DNA of 64,000 bases from Flavobacteriales bacterium 34_180_T64 (GCA_002162765.1 MAAR01000017.1:1-64000), one strand, 5' to 3'; counted from the stretch's first letter, positions 54,006 to 62,338 are shown. Numbers and translations: made by a program. The notes: generated by a model from the letters alone, not told the origin.

Positions 54006-55928
54006 ATGCAGTTTAAACACCCAGAACTTCTTTACGCTTTACTCCTGCTTATCATCCCTATTTTAATACATTTATTTCAATTAAGAAGATTTCAAAAAGT
54101 AGCGTTTACGAATGTAAAATTCTTAAAAGCAATCACTTTACAAACACGAAAAAGTTCACAGCTAAAAAAATGGCTTACGTTACTTACACGTTTACTATTA
54201 TTTGCTGCCATAATTATTGCTTTCGCACAGCCATTTATTTCAAATTCGGTAAATTTTAATGCAAAAAGTGAAACTGTAATCTATTTAGACAACTCCTTCA
54301 GTATGCAAACAAAGGGTGTTAACGGAACACTTCTAAATAATGCGATTCAGAATCTCATCGAATCACTTGATGAAAGTGAGATCATAACGGTACTAACAAA
54401 CTCGACTACTTTTCCTAATACAAGCTTAAAAGCAATAAAGAATGAACTCATAAAACTAGAATATGCACCAAGTCAAGTAGATTATGAATCCTTAATTCTT
54501 AAAAGTAAAAAATGGTTTTCAAAAGATTCTACAGCGGCGAAAAACTTAGTGCTCATCTCTGATTTTCAACAAAAAAAGAATTCCCTTAAAATTCCTCAAG
54601 ATTTTGGTATATCAACTAAACTTGTTCAACAAAAGCCTGTAAACACAAACAACATCAATATTGATAGTGTTTATGTTTCTAAATCAGATATAGAATCTAT
54701 TACTTTAACGGTAACCATAAATAATCAAGGTTCAGCTATTGAAATCTTGCCAGTATCTCTTTTTAATGATGACGTATTAGTAGCGAAAAGTTCAGTTAAT
54801 TTAGAAACAGAAGCGTCTGTAAATTTTACTTTGCCAATTAATCAATTCATAAATGGTAAAATCACTATTGACGATCCCAATTTGCAATATGACAACAGTT
54901 TGTATTTTAACTTTAATAAACATGCGAAAATCAAGGTTTTATCGATTAATGCAGCGAGTGATGAATTCTTAAAAAAGATATATACTGAAGATGAATTTGC
55001 ATATCAATCCTACAATTATAACACCCTCGATTACAACAATCTTGAAGCTCAAAATTTAATTATATTGAATGAGCTAATTGATATTCCAAATTCATTAATA
55101 GTAGCGTTAAAAGCCTTCTCTAATAACGGTGGGTATGTATTAATAATACCTTCAAATAAACCTGAATTAAATTCTTATAATCAATTATTTACAAATTATT
55201 CGTTATCAAAACTTGATAGTGTCATTAACACCGAAAAGAGAATTACAGAAATAAATTTTTCCCATCCATTGTTGGCTGGTGTTTTCGATAAAAAAATAAG
55301 CAATTTTCAGTACCCTAAAGTAAATAGTTTCAGCGCTTCTAATAATTTAGAATCTTCTATCCTTAAATACGAAGATGGTTCTTCATTTCTTAGTCAATCA
55401 GAAAATTTATTTGTATTCACAGCTGCAATAAATGACATCAATTCAAACTTTAAAAATTCGCCTTTAATTGTACCTGTGATTTATAATATTGGAAAGCAAA
55501 GCTTAAAATTATCGCAACTCTATTATATAATTGGTGAAGAGCATAAAATTGATATAAATACGACATTATTACAAGATGATATTTTAACGCTTGGTAACGA
55601 AAATCAAACTGTAATTCCACTTCAACAAACTTTTTCTAATAAGGTTGAGCTCACAACAAATGAATATCCAAATACAGCAGGAATCATAGGAGTTTTAAAT
55701 AAAAAGACCCATTTAGCAAATTTGAGCTTTAATTACGGAAGAGATGAAAGTATTTTGAGTTATATGGATCTTACTGCTATCGATGATGCAACAGTTAGTG
55801 AAACTATAGCTTCAGCAATCAATGAAATAAAAAGTACAACAAATATTAATGAGCTATGGAAATGGTTTGTTATTTTTGCACTAGTTTTTTTAGTAATTGA
55901 AATGCTCATCTTAAAATTTCTTAAATGA
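54006..55928 (+). CDS. BatA-like aerotolerance protein with VWA-type domain
   Basis: A 640-aa membrane protein. The N-terminus MQFKHPELLYALLLLIIPIL, then FQLRRFQKVAFTNVKFL, is the BatA signature (TIGR02226). A second membrane segment lies at about 60-80, followed by a von Willebrand A-like domain with VIYLDNSFSMQ, whose DxSxS is a metal-ion site. A last membrane segment is at about 618-637. It is related to Bat proteins of Bacteroides. Its last 4 bases overlap the dihydroorotase-like gene. Confidence 0.88.
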   Translation: MQFKHPELLYALLLLIIPILIHLFQLRRFQKVAFTNVKFLKAITLQTRKSSQLKKWLTLLTRLLLFAAIIIAFAQPFISNSVNFNAKSETVIYLDNSFSMQTKGVNGTLLNNAIQNLIESLDESEIITVLTNSTTFPNTSLKAIKNELIKLEYAPSQVDYESLILKSKKWFSKDSTAAKNLVLISDFQQKKNSLKIPQDFGISTKLVQQKPVNTNNINIDSVYVSKSDIESITLTVTINNQGSAIEILPVSLFNDDVLVAKSSVNLETEASVNFTLPINQFINGKITIDDPNLQYDNSLYFNFNKHAKIKVLSINAASDEFLKKIYTEDEFAYQSYNYNTLDYNNLEAQNLIILNELIDIPNSLIVALKAFSNNGGYVLIIPSNKPELNSYNQLFTNYSLSKLDSVINTEKRITEINFSHPLLAGVFDKKISNFQYPKVNSFSASNNLESSILKYEDGSSFLSQSENLFVFTAAINDINSNFKNSPLIVPVIYNIGKQSLKLSQLYYIIGEEHKIDINTTLLQDDILTLGNENQTVIPLQQTFSNKVELTTNEYPNTAGIIGVLNKKTHLANLSFNYGRDESILSYMDLTAIDDATVSETIASAINEIKSTTNINELWKWFVIFALVFLVIEMLILKFLK

Positions 55929-57178
55929 ACGTACTCCTAAAATCTGCAACTATAGTTGATCCAAAAAGCAATTTTCATAATCAAACTCTTGACGTTTTAA
56001 TTGAAAAAGGAGTTATAACTAATATTTCCAAACGCATAAATAACCCTAAGAATTATAAAGAAATAGCATTAGATAACTTGCATATTTCTCAAGGATGGTT
56101 CGATAGTAGTGTGAGTTTTGGTGAGCCAGGTTATGAAGAACGTGAAACACTTTCTAATGGATTCCATACGGCGGCTTTGTCTGGTTATACAGCTGTAGCC
56201 ATTAATCCCAATACCAACCCTGTTATAGATTCGAATGCTGCTATTTCGTTTTTAAAATCGAAAGCCAGTAAACATGCTGTCGATATATACCCAATTGGAG
56301 CCCTTACAAAAGACAGTAATGGAAATGATCTCTCAGAAATGTTTGATATGCAAAAGGCTGGTGCTGTTGCGTATGGCGACTACCAAAAACCAATTGACAA
56401 CCCGAACGTATTGAAGTTAGCATTACTATATGCAATTAATTTTGATGGTTTAGTATTGTCATTCCCACAAGACTCTCAAATATCTGGTCAAGGTGTTATG
56501 AATGAAAACTTCACGAGCACTTCTATTGGCTTGAAAGGCAACCCCTCTTTAGCTGAAGAATTACAGATATCTAGAGATTTGTTTCTTTTGGAATATACCG
56601 GCGGAAAACTTCATATACCAATTATATCGTCAGCCAAGTCTGTTGAATTGATACGAGCAGCTAAAAAGAAGAAGCTAAATATTAGCTGTGGTGTGGCTAT
56701 ACATAATTTGGTTTTTACTGATGATATGTTAACGACCTTCGATACTAATTTTAAAGTATCGCCACCCTTACGAACTAATGCTGATAAGGACGCTCTGATT
56801 GAAGGATTAAAAGATGGCACTATTGATATGGTAACTAGCGATCATAATCCGCTAGATATAGAACACAAAAAAATAGAGTTTGATTTTGCGAAATATGGGA
56901 CTATTGGACTAGAATCTGCCTTTGGCGCTTTAAATACAATCTTTACTGTAAAGAAAACTATTGATCTCTTAACCAAAGGAAAGAGCCGTTTTGGAATAGA
57001 TACTTCCAGTATTGGTATTGGAGTTCAAGCTAATATAAGTTTGTTTAATCCGAATCAAAATTATCAATTTACAGAAAATCATATCCATTCAAAATCGAAG
57101 AATTCAATGTTCGCAAACCACGAATTAAAAGGCAAGGTTTATGGCATTATTTCAAATAATCAAATTGTATTAAATTAA
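55925..57178 (+). CDS. Dihydroorotase-like protein lacking metal ligands
   Basis: A 417-aa amidohydrolase-fold protein clearly related to dihydroorotase (class I): IVDPKSNFHNQTLDVLIEKG, SQGWFDSSVSFGEPGYEERE, ELIRAAKKK and TSDHNP. The usual DxHxH zinc motif reads D60-S-S62-V-S64, so both histidines are serine; the HAED-type motif is SFPQD and the HIAHVS-type motif is HIPIIS. Only the last aspartate is kept. It is therefore unlikely to hydrolyse dihydroorotate and may be a structural partner of aspartate carbamoyltransferase (PyrX-like), as known in other bacteria, or a new function. It overlaps the BatA-like gene. Confidence 0.88.
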   Translation: MNVLLKSATIVDPKSNFHNQTLDVLIEKGVITNISKRINNPKNYKEIALDNLHISQGWFDSSVSFGEPGYEERETLSNGFHTAALSGYTAVAINPNTNPVIDSNAAISFLKSKASKHAVDIYPIGALTKDSNGNDLSEMFDMQKAGAVAYGDYQKPIDNPNVLKLALLYAINFDGLVLSFPQDSQISGQGVMNENFTSTSIGLKGNPSLAEELQISRDLFLLEYTGGKLHIPIISSAKSVELIRAAKKKKLNISCGVAIHNLVFTDDMLTTFDTNFKVSPPLRTNADKDALIEGLKDGTIDMVTSDHNPLDIEHKKIEFDFAKYGTIGLESAFGALNTIFTVKKTIDLLTKGKSRFGIDTSSIGIGVQANISLFNPNQNYQFTENHIHSKSKNSMFANHELKGKVYGIISNNQIVLN

Positions 57179-57182
57179 AGTG

Positions 57183-57512
57183 ATGACAGAACAATCAATA
57201 AAAGAAGGAAAAACGCTTGCAGTAGTTAGTTATTTTACTCTAGTTGGCACCTTGGTGGCTTTTTTCTTAAATAAAGACAAAGGCAATACGTTTGCAGCAT
57301 TTCACATTAGACAAGCTCTAGGTTTATGGTTACTCCAAATGGTATTGGGGTTTGTAGTTAGTGGTTTTGATAGCTGGATGGTTACCAATGCATTTTGGAT
57401 ATTTTTTGTGATCCTTTTTATTTATGGAATTCTTGGCGCGTTTTCAGGGAAACAAAACTCAGTACCGATTTTAGGCGACTTCTTTCAGAAAATATTTGCG
57501 ACACTTAAATAA
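57183..57512 (+). CDS. DUF4870-like membrane protein
   Basis: A 109-aa protein with three hydrophobic helices (about residues 15-28, 49-65, 71-90). It begins MTEQSIKEGKTLAVVSYFTLVG, has NKDKGNTFAAFHIRQALGLWL, the conserved His-Ile-Arg-Gln of DUF4870/Tic20-like proteins, and ends ILGDFFQKIFATLK. A GTG one codon upstream is possible but ATG is preferred. It lies 4 bases after the dihydroorotase-like gene and 3 bases before the esterase gene. Function unknown. Confidence 0.85.
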   Translation: MTEQSIKEGKTLAVVSYFTLVGTLVAFFLNKDKGNTFAAFHIRQALGLWLLQMVLGFVVSGFDSWMVTNAFWIFFVILFIYGILGAFSGKQNSVPILGDFFQKIFATLK

Positions 57513-57515
57513 TTT

Positions 57516-58163
57516 ATGAATTCTCCCCTACAGTATATTGAAAGACCTTCAACGCTAGAAAATAACGCACCATTATTAATAATGTGCCATGGTTATGGTA
57601 GTGACGAAAATGATTTATTCTCTTTTGCATCTGAATTACCTGAAGAATTATACATCATTTCAATACGAGCACCATACCAAATGCAGCCTTATGGTAATGC
57701 ATGGTATGCCATAAATTTTGATGCAAATCAAAATAAATGGAATGATGTCGAACAAGCAAAAGAATCCCGTGATTTAATAGCCGATTTCATAGATGAAGCT
57801 TGTATAACTTTTCCGGTAGATCCGTCAAATGTTACCTTATTAGGATTTAGTCAAGGCACTATTTTAAGTTATGCCGTCGCTTTAAGTTATCCTGAAAAAG
57901 TAAAAAACATTATCGCGCTTAGCGGTTATATTAGTGAAGATATGCTAGTTGAACTTAATGATGCTAAAGCGTATTCTCATTTAAATATTTATGTTTCTCA
58001 TGGCAGTGTAGATCAGGTGATACCCGTTGAATGGGCACGACGTACGCCTAAATTTTTAGATCAATTGAACATCAAACATAGCTACTCTGAATTTCCGGTG
58101 GGACATGGCGTTGCGCCTCAGAATTTTTATGAGTTGAGAACCTGGTTAAATAGTCACATTTAA
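57516..58163 (+). CDS. Alpha/beta-hydrolase, phospholipase/carboxylesterase type
   Basis: A 215-aa serine hydrolase. LLIMCHGYGSDENDLFSFA holds the oxyanion loop, LLGFSQGTILSYAVALSYP the nucleophile serine, SHGSVDQVIPVEWA the catalytic Asp, and EFPVGHGVAPQNF the catalytic His. This matches the carboxylesterase/acyl-protein thioesterase (YpfH/Abhydrolase_2) family. It is the last gene of the BatA-like operon and overlaps a convergent gene by 4 bases. Confidence 0.9.
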   Translation: MNSPLQYIERPSTLENNAPLLIMCHGYGSDENDLFSFASELPEELYIISIRAPYQMQPYGNAWYAINFDANQNKWNDVEQAKESRDLIADFIDEACITFPVDPSNVTLLGFSQGTILSYAVALSYPEKVKNIIALSGYISEDMLVELNDAKAYSHLNIYVSHGSVDQVIPVEWARRTPKFLDQLNIKHSYSEFPVGHGVAPQNFYELRTWLNSHI

Positions 58164-58663
58164 TTTGGGCGATACAATAAATAATCCAATAGTTTAAACT
58201 TCAGCTCTTTGCCGTCATTGAGTTCATAATGCAATAAAATTTCTCCCCAATACTTACCATCAGAAAAATCAGCAACAATCCATTTATGATTCATCAATTT
58301 AATTGAATTAATTAGAATCTTTTTACCAGTCATCGAAGCATAAGGAACAATTGGGTGATCATCACCTTCATAAATATTTAGTTTATATAATTCGTCTTTG
58401 ATAAAGGGAATCAATAATTCGATATCATATCCATCATCAATAAAATAACTCATCGCATCGTCATTATAGTCAATATCGAAGCGCATCAGTTCTAAATTGA
58501 CATCAGCAATAGACGCAATAGAATCCTCATATGCTTTTTCTCTCTGCTCTAGTTTTGTGATTTTCTTTTCATATGTTTCTAATATACTTTTAGAATTCAT
58601 ATACTGAAATAGTATCAGTAACAATGAAAAAATAAACAAATACATAAATATTTTTTGTTTCAT
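58160..58663 (-). CDS. Membrane-anchored protein of unknown function
   Basis: A 167-aa protein with one N-terminal membrane helix (about 4-21), a coiled coil at about 27-55 (LETYEKKITKLEQREKAYED), and a compact C-terminal domain with DYNDDAMSYFIDDGYDIELL, KKILINSIKLMNHKWIVADF and GEILLHYELNDGKEL. I do not recognise the family with confidence; it resembles hydrolase-annotated small proteins of flavobacteria. It lies 3 bases downstream of the MBL-fold gene and is probably co-transcribed with it. Confidence 0.75.
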   Translation of the reverse strand: MKQKIFMYLFIFSLLLILFQYMNSKSILETYEKKITKLEQREKAYEDSIASIADVNLELMRFDIDYNDDAMSYFIDDGYDIELLIPFIKDELYKLNIYEGDDHPIVPYASMTGKKILINSIKLMNHKWIVADFSDGKYWGEILLHYELNDGKELKFKLLDYLLYRPN

Positions 58664-58666
58664 AAT

Positions 58667-59428
58667 CTATACGTTAATAGTAAGTGTGTCGTAAGCCAAA
58701 TAAACGTTATCAGGTAATTTTTGTTGTACGATGTCATGAAAACCAAGATAATGACTTATATGTGTCAAATAGGCTCTTTCAGGATTCAATTTCTTAATTA
58801 TTTGTAATGCTTCCTCCAAAGTAAAATGCGAAATATGTTCTTTTTCTCGTAAGGCATTCAGCACCAAAACCTTTAATCCATTAAGCTTTCCTAATTCATC
58901 ATCTGTAATTGTTTTCATATCTGTTAAATAGGCCAAATCGCCAAATCGAAATCCGAAAACTTGCAATTTATGGTGAAAACCACTTATAGGTGTAACCATT
59001 AAATCACCTAATTTAAAAGGCGCGTTAACAATTTCATTTTGAACTACAGTTGGTATCCCAGGGTACTTATATTCTGAATTAAAAATATAATCAAAGCGTT
59101 GTGCTAATGCTTTTAAAACACGCTTATGGGCATAAATCGGAATGTCTCCTTGGCGGAAAAAAAATGGTCGTATATCATCTAATCCTGCGGTGTGATCTGC
59201 ATGTTCATGTGTAAACACAACACCATCGATTTTTGAAGGATTGGTTCTTAGCATTTGCTGTCTAAAATCGGGGCCACAATCTATGACATAAGCAAAATTT
59301 TCCCATTCAATAAGTACCGAAACTCGCAATCTTTTATCCTTAGGATTAGCACTTAAACAAACAGGATGTGTACTTCCAATTACTGGAATTCCTTGTGATG
59401 TTCCTGTGCCTAAAAATGTAATTTTCAA
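58667..59428 (-). CDS. Metallo-beta-lactamase-fold hydrolase (PhnP-like)
   Basis: A 253-aa protein starting MKITFLGTGTSQGIPVIGS. FTHEHADHTAGLDDIRPFF is the HxHxDH metal motif, and LAYLTDMKTI and AYLTHISHYLGFH provide further ligands. It is closest in pattern to PhnP/lipoyl-synthase-associated phosphodiesterase-like proteins. A cyclic phosphodiester or phosphonate-type substrate is possible, but there are no phn genes here. It is divergent from the 483-aa conserved gene. Confidence 0.88.
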   Translation of the reverse strand: MKITFLGTGTSQGIPVIGSTHPVCLSANPKDKRLRVSVLIEWENFAYVIDCGPDFRQQMLRTNPSKIDGVVFTHEHADHTAGLDDIRPFFFRQGDIPIYAHKRVLKALAQRFDYIFNSEYKYPGIPTVVQNEIVNAPFKLGDLMVTPISGFHHKLQVFGFRFGDLAYLTDMKTITDDELGKLNGLKVLVLNALREKEHISHFTLEEALQIIKKLNPERAYLTHISHYLGFHDIVQQKLPDNVYLAYDTLTINV

Positions 59429-59464
59429 TCAAAGTCAGTTTCAAACAAAAATAAACTTATTTTT

Positions 59465-59493
59465 TTGTTTACCACGCTAATTTAATACCTTTG
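59465..59493 (+). promoter_or_regulatory. Promoter of the 483-aa conserved gene
   Basis: TTG (59465-59467), 18 bases, TACCTTTG (59486-59493) is an exact consensus promoter. ATG 59521 follows after 27 bases. A minus-strand TATTTTTG at 59446-59453 may serve the divergent MBL-fold gene. Confidence 0.75.
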
Positions 59494-59520
59494 TAAGATA
59501 GTTTAAACCCCGACTTAAAA

Positions 59521-60972
59521 ATGGAAATAACCTTAGCAGGAGATAAACAATTCGACGACATTCCTTCGTTAAGAACGAAAGCCCTTCGCATAAATTTAAA
59601 CGAACATATTTACGGAACGTTTGCTGAAATAGGTGCTGGTCAAGAAACTGTTCGTCAATTCTTTAGAGCCGGTGGAGGCTCAGGCACTATTGCAAAAGCA
59701 ATGTCTGCATACGATAAGGACTTTAGTGATGCTATTTATGGTATAGAAGATGATAAGCGCTATGTTACTGAAGCTCGTGTACGTAAAATGTTATCTCACG
59801 AAATCAATTTAATTGAAGAGCGTATTACTAGAGACAAACATCCTAAGAAAATGTTCTTTTCTTTTGCTAATACAGTGGCAACGATAGATTTTGCTAAAAA
59901 ATTTAAAGGTCATGGTTGGATAGGAATTAAATATCAAATTGAAGCCAATCAAGATTATAATGATATTGTATTGCACATTCGATTTAAAGAAAATGATGCA
60001 AGGTTGCAACAAGAAACCTTAGGCATTCTTGGAACAAACCTTATGTATGGTGCTTTTTACAAATACAAAGAGCCCAAAAAATTACTGCGTTATTTATACG
60101 ATCATTTAGACAAAGATCAAATAGAAATTGATACTATTAATTTCTCTGGTCCAATTTTTGAAAATGTAGATAATCGTTTGATGAGTCTTCAACTTGTGAA
60201 AAACGGAATGACTGACGCTGTAATGTTTTCTCCAGACGGGAACAACGTACTACCTGCAAGAGTGCTTTACAAGAAAAATATTTTAGCACTTCGTGGGAGT
60301 TTCAGACCCGTTACGAAGGTCAATATGGATATGTTTCAGAATTCCTATGATATGTTCATTAAAGAAAACCGCGTAGATTTAGAAAAGACGCAGGTAGTTT
60401 TTGAAATTACACTTTCTAATTTACGTGCTGAAGGAGAAATTGATGAGCAAGATTTCATGGATCGTGCAGAATTACTTTGTTCTCTTGGTCAAACGGTGCT
60501 CATATCCAATTTTCAAGAGTATTACAAATTAGTAGAGTATTTCTCTCAATACACTAAAAGTAGAATGGGTCTTGCCATGGGTGTTAATAATTTGGTTGAC
60601 ATTTTTGATGAAAAATATTATCGCCATTTAAGTGGAGGGATTTTGGAAGCATTCGGGAAATTATTCTTTAAAGATTTACGTGTCTACCTGTATCCAATGC
60701 AAAATGATGATGGAACTTTGACTAATAGTGAAAATCTAAAAGTTCATCCTAGAATGAAAGAATTATATAAGTTCTTTAAATACAATGGAAAAGTTGTGGA
60801 TATTACGGATCATGATGATAAAATCTTATCTGTATTTTCTCGTCATGTATTAAAAATGATTGCCGACGGTGAAGATGGATGGGAAAAGATGCTGCCAAAA
60901 GGCGTTGCTAAATTAATTAAAGAGAAAAGTCTATTTGGTTGTGAAACAGAAGAAGCCTTCTTGGATGAATAA
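59521..60972 (+). CDS. Conserved cytoplasmic protein of unknown function
   Basis: A 483-aa protein with no signal peptide or membrane segments. The N-terminus MEITLAGDKQFDDIPSLRTK is followed by EIGAGQETVRQFFRAGGGSG and AMSAYDKDFSDAIYG, a pattern I recall as strongly conserved in Bacteroidota and often named, without support, as nicotinate-nucleotide adenylyltransferase or TonB receptor. I see neither the HxGH nucleotidyltransferase motif nor barrel features. FEQTQ-like catalytic motifs are not obvious either. It has its own strong promoter and a bidirectional terminator, so it is an independent, probably well-expressed gene. Confidence 0.8.
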   Translation: MEITLAGDKQFDDIPSLRTKALRINLNEHIYGTFAEIGAGQETVRQFFRAGGGSGTIAKAMSAYDKDFSDAIYGIEDDKRYVTEARVRKMLSHEINLIEERITRDKHPKKMFFSFANTVATIDFAKKFKGHGWIGIKYQIEANQDYNDIVLHIRFKENDARLQQETLGILGTNLMYGAFYKYKEPKKLLRYLYDHLDKDQIEIDTINFSGPIFENVDNRLMSLQLVKNGMTDAVMFSPDGNNVLPARVLYKKNILALRGSFRPVTKVNMDMFQNSYDMFIKENRVDLEKTQVVFEITLSNLRAEGEIDEQDFMDRAELLCSLGQTVLISNFQEYYKLVEYFSQYTKSRMGLAMGVNNLVDIFDEKYYRHLSGGILEAFGKLFFKDLRVYLYPMQNDDGTLTNSENLKVHPRMKELYKFFKYNGKVVDITDHDDKILSVFSRHVLKMIADGEDGWEKMLPKGVAKLIKEKSLFGCETEEAFLDE

Positions 60973-60990
60973 TCAAATTAAGATTAAATA

Positions 60991-61022
60991 AAAAAAAGCG
61001 ACCAAATTGGTCGCTTTTTTTT
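60991..61022. terminator. Bidirectional hairpin terminator
   Basis: A stem AAAAAAAGCGACC/GGTCGCTTTTTTT with loop AAATT separates the plus-strand 483-aa gene from the minus-strand bcp gene, whose stop codon lies in the hairpin's T tail. Confidence 0.9.
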
Positions 61023-61473
61023 ATTCTAAAACTTGATCTGCATGATGTTTCGCTTTGACCTTATCTATTACCTTTTCAATGATACCGTTTTCATCAATCA
61101 CAAAAGTAACACGATGTATTCCATCAAAAGTACGTCCCATAAATTTTTTCGGTCCCCAAACATCAAAAGCACTAATAACAGTTTTATCAGTATCCGCCAA
61201 TAAGGGATATGGAAAACTGAATTTATTTTTAAAGTTAGATTGTCGTTTTTCTGTATCAGCACTTACGCCTAATATCTCATAACCCTTAGATTTCAAATCG
61301 CTATAATGATCTCTTAAATTACAAGCTTCAACCGTGCATGTGGGAGTACTAGCCTTTGGGTAGAAAAAAACAACTAATTTTCTTCCTATATAATCAGTTA
61401 ATGAAATGGTATTTCCTTGTTCATCTTTAGACGTGAAATTTGGAGCTTTATCTCCCGGTTTTAGTTTGGTCAT
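61021..61473 (-). CDS. bcp: Thioredoxin-dependent peroxiredoxin Bcp
   Basis: A 150-aa peroxiredoxin of the Bcp/PrxQ branch. KPGDKAPNFTSKDEQGNTIS opens the fold, VVFFYPKASTPTCTVEACNLRD gives the peroxidatic Cys46 and the resolving Cys51 five residues later, and LADTDKTVISAFDVWG and FVIDENGII follow. It reduces hydrogen peroxide and alkyl peroxides using thioredoxin. It is transcribed divergently from nth; the two 5' ends are 35 bases apart, so their promoters must overlap. Confidence 0.95.
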   Translation of the reverse strand: MTKLKPGDKAPNFTSKDEQGNTISLTDYIGRKLVVFFYPKASTPTCTVEACNLRDHYSDLKSKGYEILGVSADTEKRQSNFKNKFSFPYPLLADTDKTVISAFDVWGPKKFMGRTFDGIHRVTFVIDENGIIEKVIDKVKAKHHADQVLE

Positions 61474-61479
61474 TATTAT

Positions 61480-61487
61480 TAACTTTG
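61480..61487 (+). promoter_or_regulatory. -7 promoter element for nth
   Basis: TAACTTTG matches TAnnTTTG, 21 bases before ATG 61509. It sits downstream of an earlier in-frame start at 61440, which supports 61509 as the true start. A minus-strand TATTTTTG at 61495-61502 may serve bcp. Confidence 0.45.
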
Positions 61488-61508
61488 GTTTCTACAAAAA
61501 TACAACAT

Positions 61509-62165
61509 ATGACTAAGCAAGAAAAGGTAGATTACGTAATTAAAACATTGAAGGTTTTGTATCCTACAATTCCTATTCCGTTAGAACATAAAGATCCTTA
61601 TACCTTGTTAATAGCAGTTCTAATGTCTGCCCAAAGTACAGATGTACGAGTGAATCAAATTACGCCATTATTATTTGCAAAGGCCGACACCCCTTATGAT
61701 ATGATAAAGCTATCTGTTGAAGAAATTAGAGACATCATAAGACCAGTTGGATTATCACCTATGAAAAGCAAAGGTATTCATGGTTTATCACATATTTTAA
61801 TAGATAAACATGAAGGAAAAGTTCCTCAAAACTATACAGACTTAGAGGCTTTGCCAGCTGTTGGTCATAAAACCGCTGCAGTTGTAATGTCTCAAGCTTT
61901 TGGTATTCCTGCATTTCCCGTAGACACGCATATTCTTAGATTAATGTATAGATGGAATTTAAGTAATGGTAAAAATGTTGTTCAAACAGAAAAAGATGCA
62001 AAACGACTGTTTCCAAAAGAATTATGGAATGATTTGCACTTGCAAATTATATGGTATGGAAGGCAATACTCACCAGCAAGAGGCTGGAATTTAGAAAAAG
62101 ATGTTATTACAAAAACGATAGGAAGAGCTTCAGTAATTAATGCATTGAAAAACAAAAAGTCCTGA
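61509..62165 (+). CDS. nth: Endonuclease III-like glycosylase without Fe-S cluster
   Basis: A 218-aa HhH-GPD DNA glycosylase/lyase of the Nth family. MSAQSTDVRVNQITPLLF is the DNA-contact region, LPAVGHKTAAVV the helix-hairpin-helix with catalytic Lys121, and PVDTHILRL the catalytic Asp139. The usual four C-terminal cysteines that bind [4Fe-4S] are absent; there is no cysteine in the protein at all, and YGRQYSPARGWNLEKDVITK stands where the cluster loop would be. Oxidised pyrimidines should still be the substrate. Start chosen by the -7 box; a longer form from 61440 would overlap bcp. Confidence 0.93.
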   Translation: MTKQEKVDYVIKTLKVLYPTIPIPLEHKDPYTLLIAVLMSAQSTDVRVNQITPLLFAKADTPYDMIKLSVEEIRDIIRPVGLSPMKSKGIHGLSHILIDKHEGKVPQNYTDLEALPAVGHKTAAVVMSQAFGIPAFPVDTHILRLMYRWNLSNGKNVVQTEKDAKRLFPKELWNDLHLQIIWYGRQYSPARGWNLEKDVITKTIGRASVINALKNKKS

Positions 62166-62188
62166 TGACTAACTCAATCAGGACTTTT
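62155..62188 (+). terminator. Terminator of nth overlapping its stop codon
   Basis: A 12-bp perfect stem (62155-62166 with 62177-62188, AAAAGTCCTGAT arm) closes a 10-base loop and runs into T residues. The nth stop codon TGA lies inside the left arm. Confidence 0.85.
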
Positions 62189-62194
62189 CAAGGT

Positions 62195-62338
62195 TTAGTT
62201 TAGAAGTGCTTCAAACTTCAATTTATTACAATGTATAACACTTAAAGCCTTAGAATAATTCAAAAGAAAATCAATAGTTTCTTCTTTTGGAGTTAGGTTA
62301 TTTTTCTTTTGGGGACACTCAGAGTATAGTTTTGCCAT
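62195..62338 (-). CDS. 47-aa peptide downstream of the sigma factor gene
   Basis: A small gene found by translating the minus strand: 47 codons starting MAKLYSECPQKKNNLTPKEE and followed by TIDFLLNYSKALSVI. The ETIDFLLNYSKAL segment predicts an amphipathic helix, and the N-terminal SECPQKKN is polar. I recall very similar short proteins in other flavobacteria but know no function. It sits 56 bases after the ECF sigma gene on the same strand, so they may be co-transcribed, and directly before the nth terminator from the opposite side. It ends inside the A/T-rich border of that hairpin. Confidence 0.72.
   Translation of the reverse strand: MAKLYSECPQKKNNLTPKEETIDFLLNYSKALSVIHCNKLKFEALLN

Noticed and set aside
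59521-60972. Naming the 483-aa protein as TonB receptor or nicotinate-nucleotide adenylyltransferase
   Set aside because: There is no signal peptide, plug or barrel pattern and no HxGH motif, so neither name is supported.
61440-61508. Longer N-terminus for endonuclease III
   Set aside because: It would overlap the bcp coding region, lie before the -7 box and add residues not found in the family.
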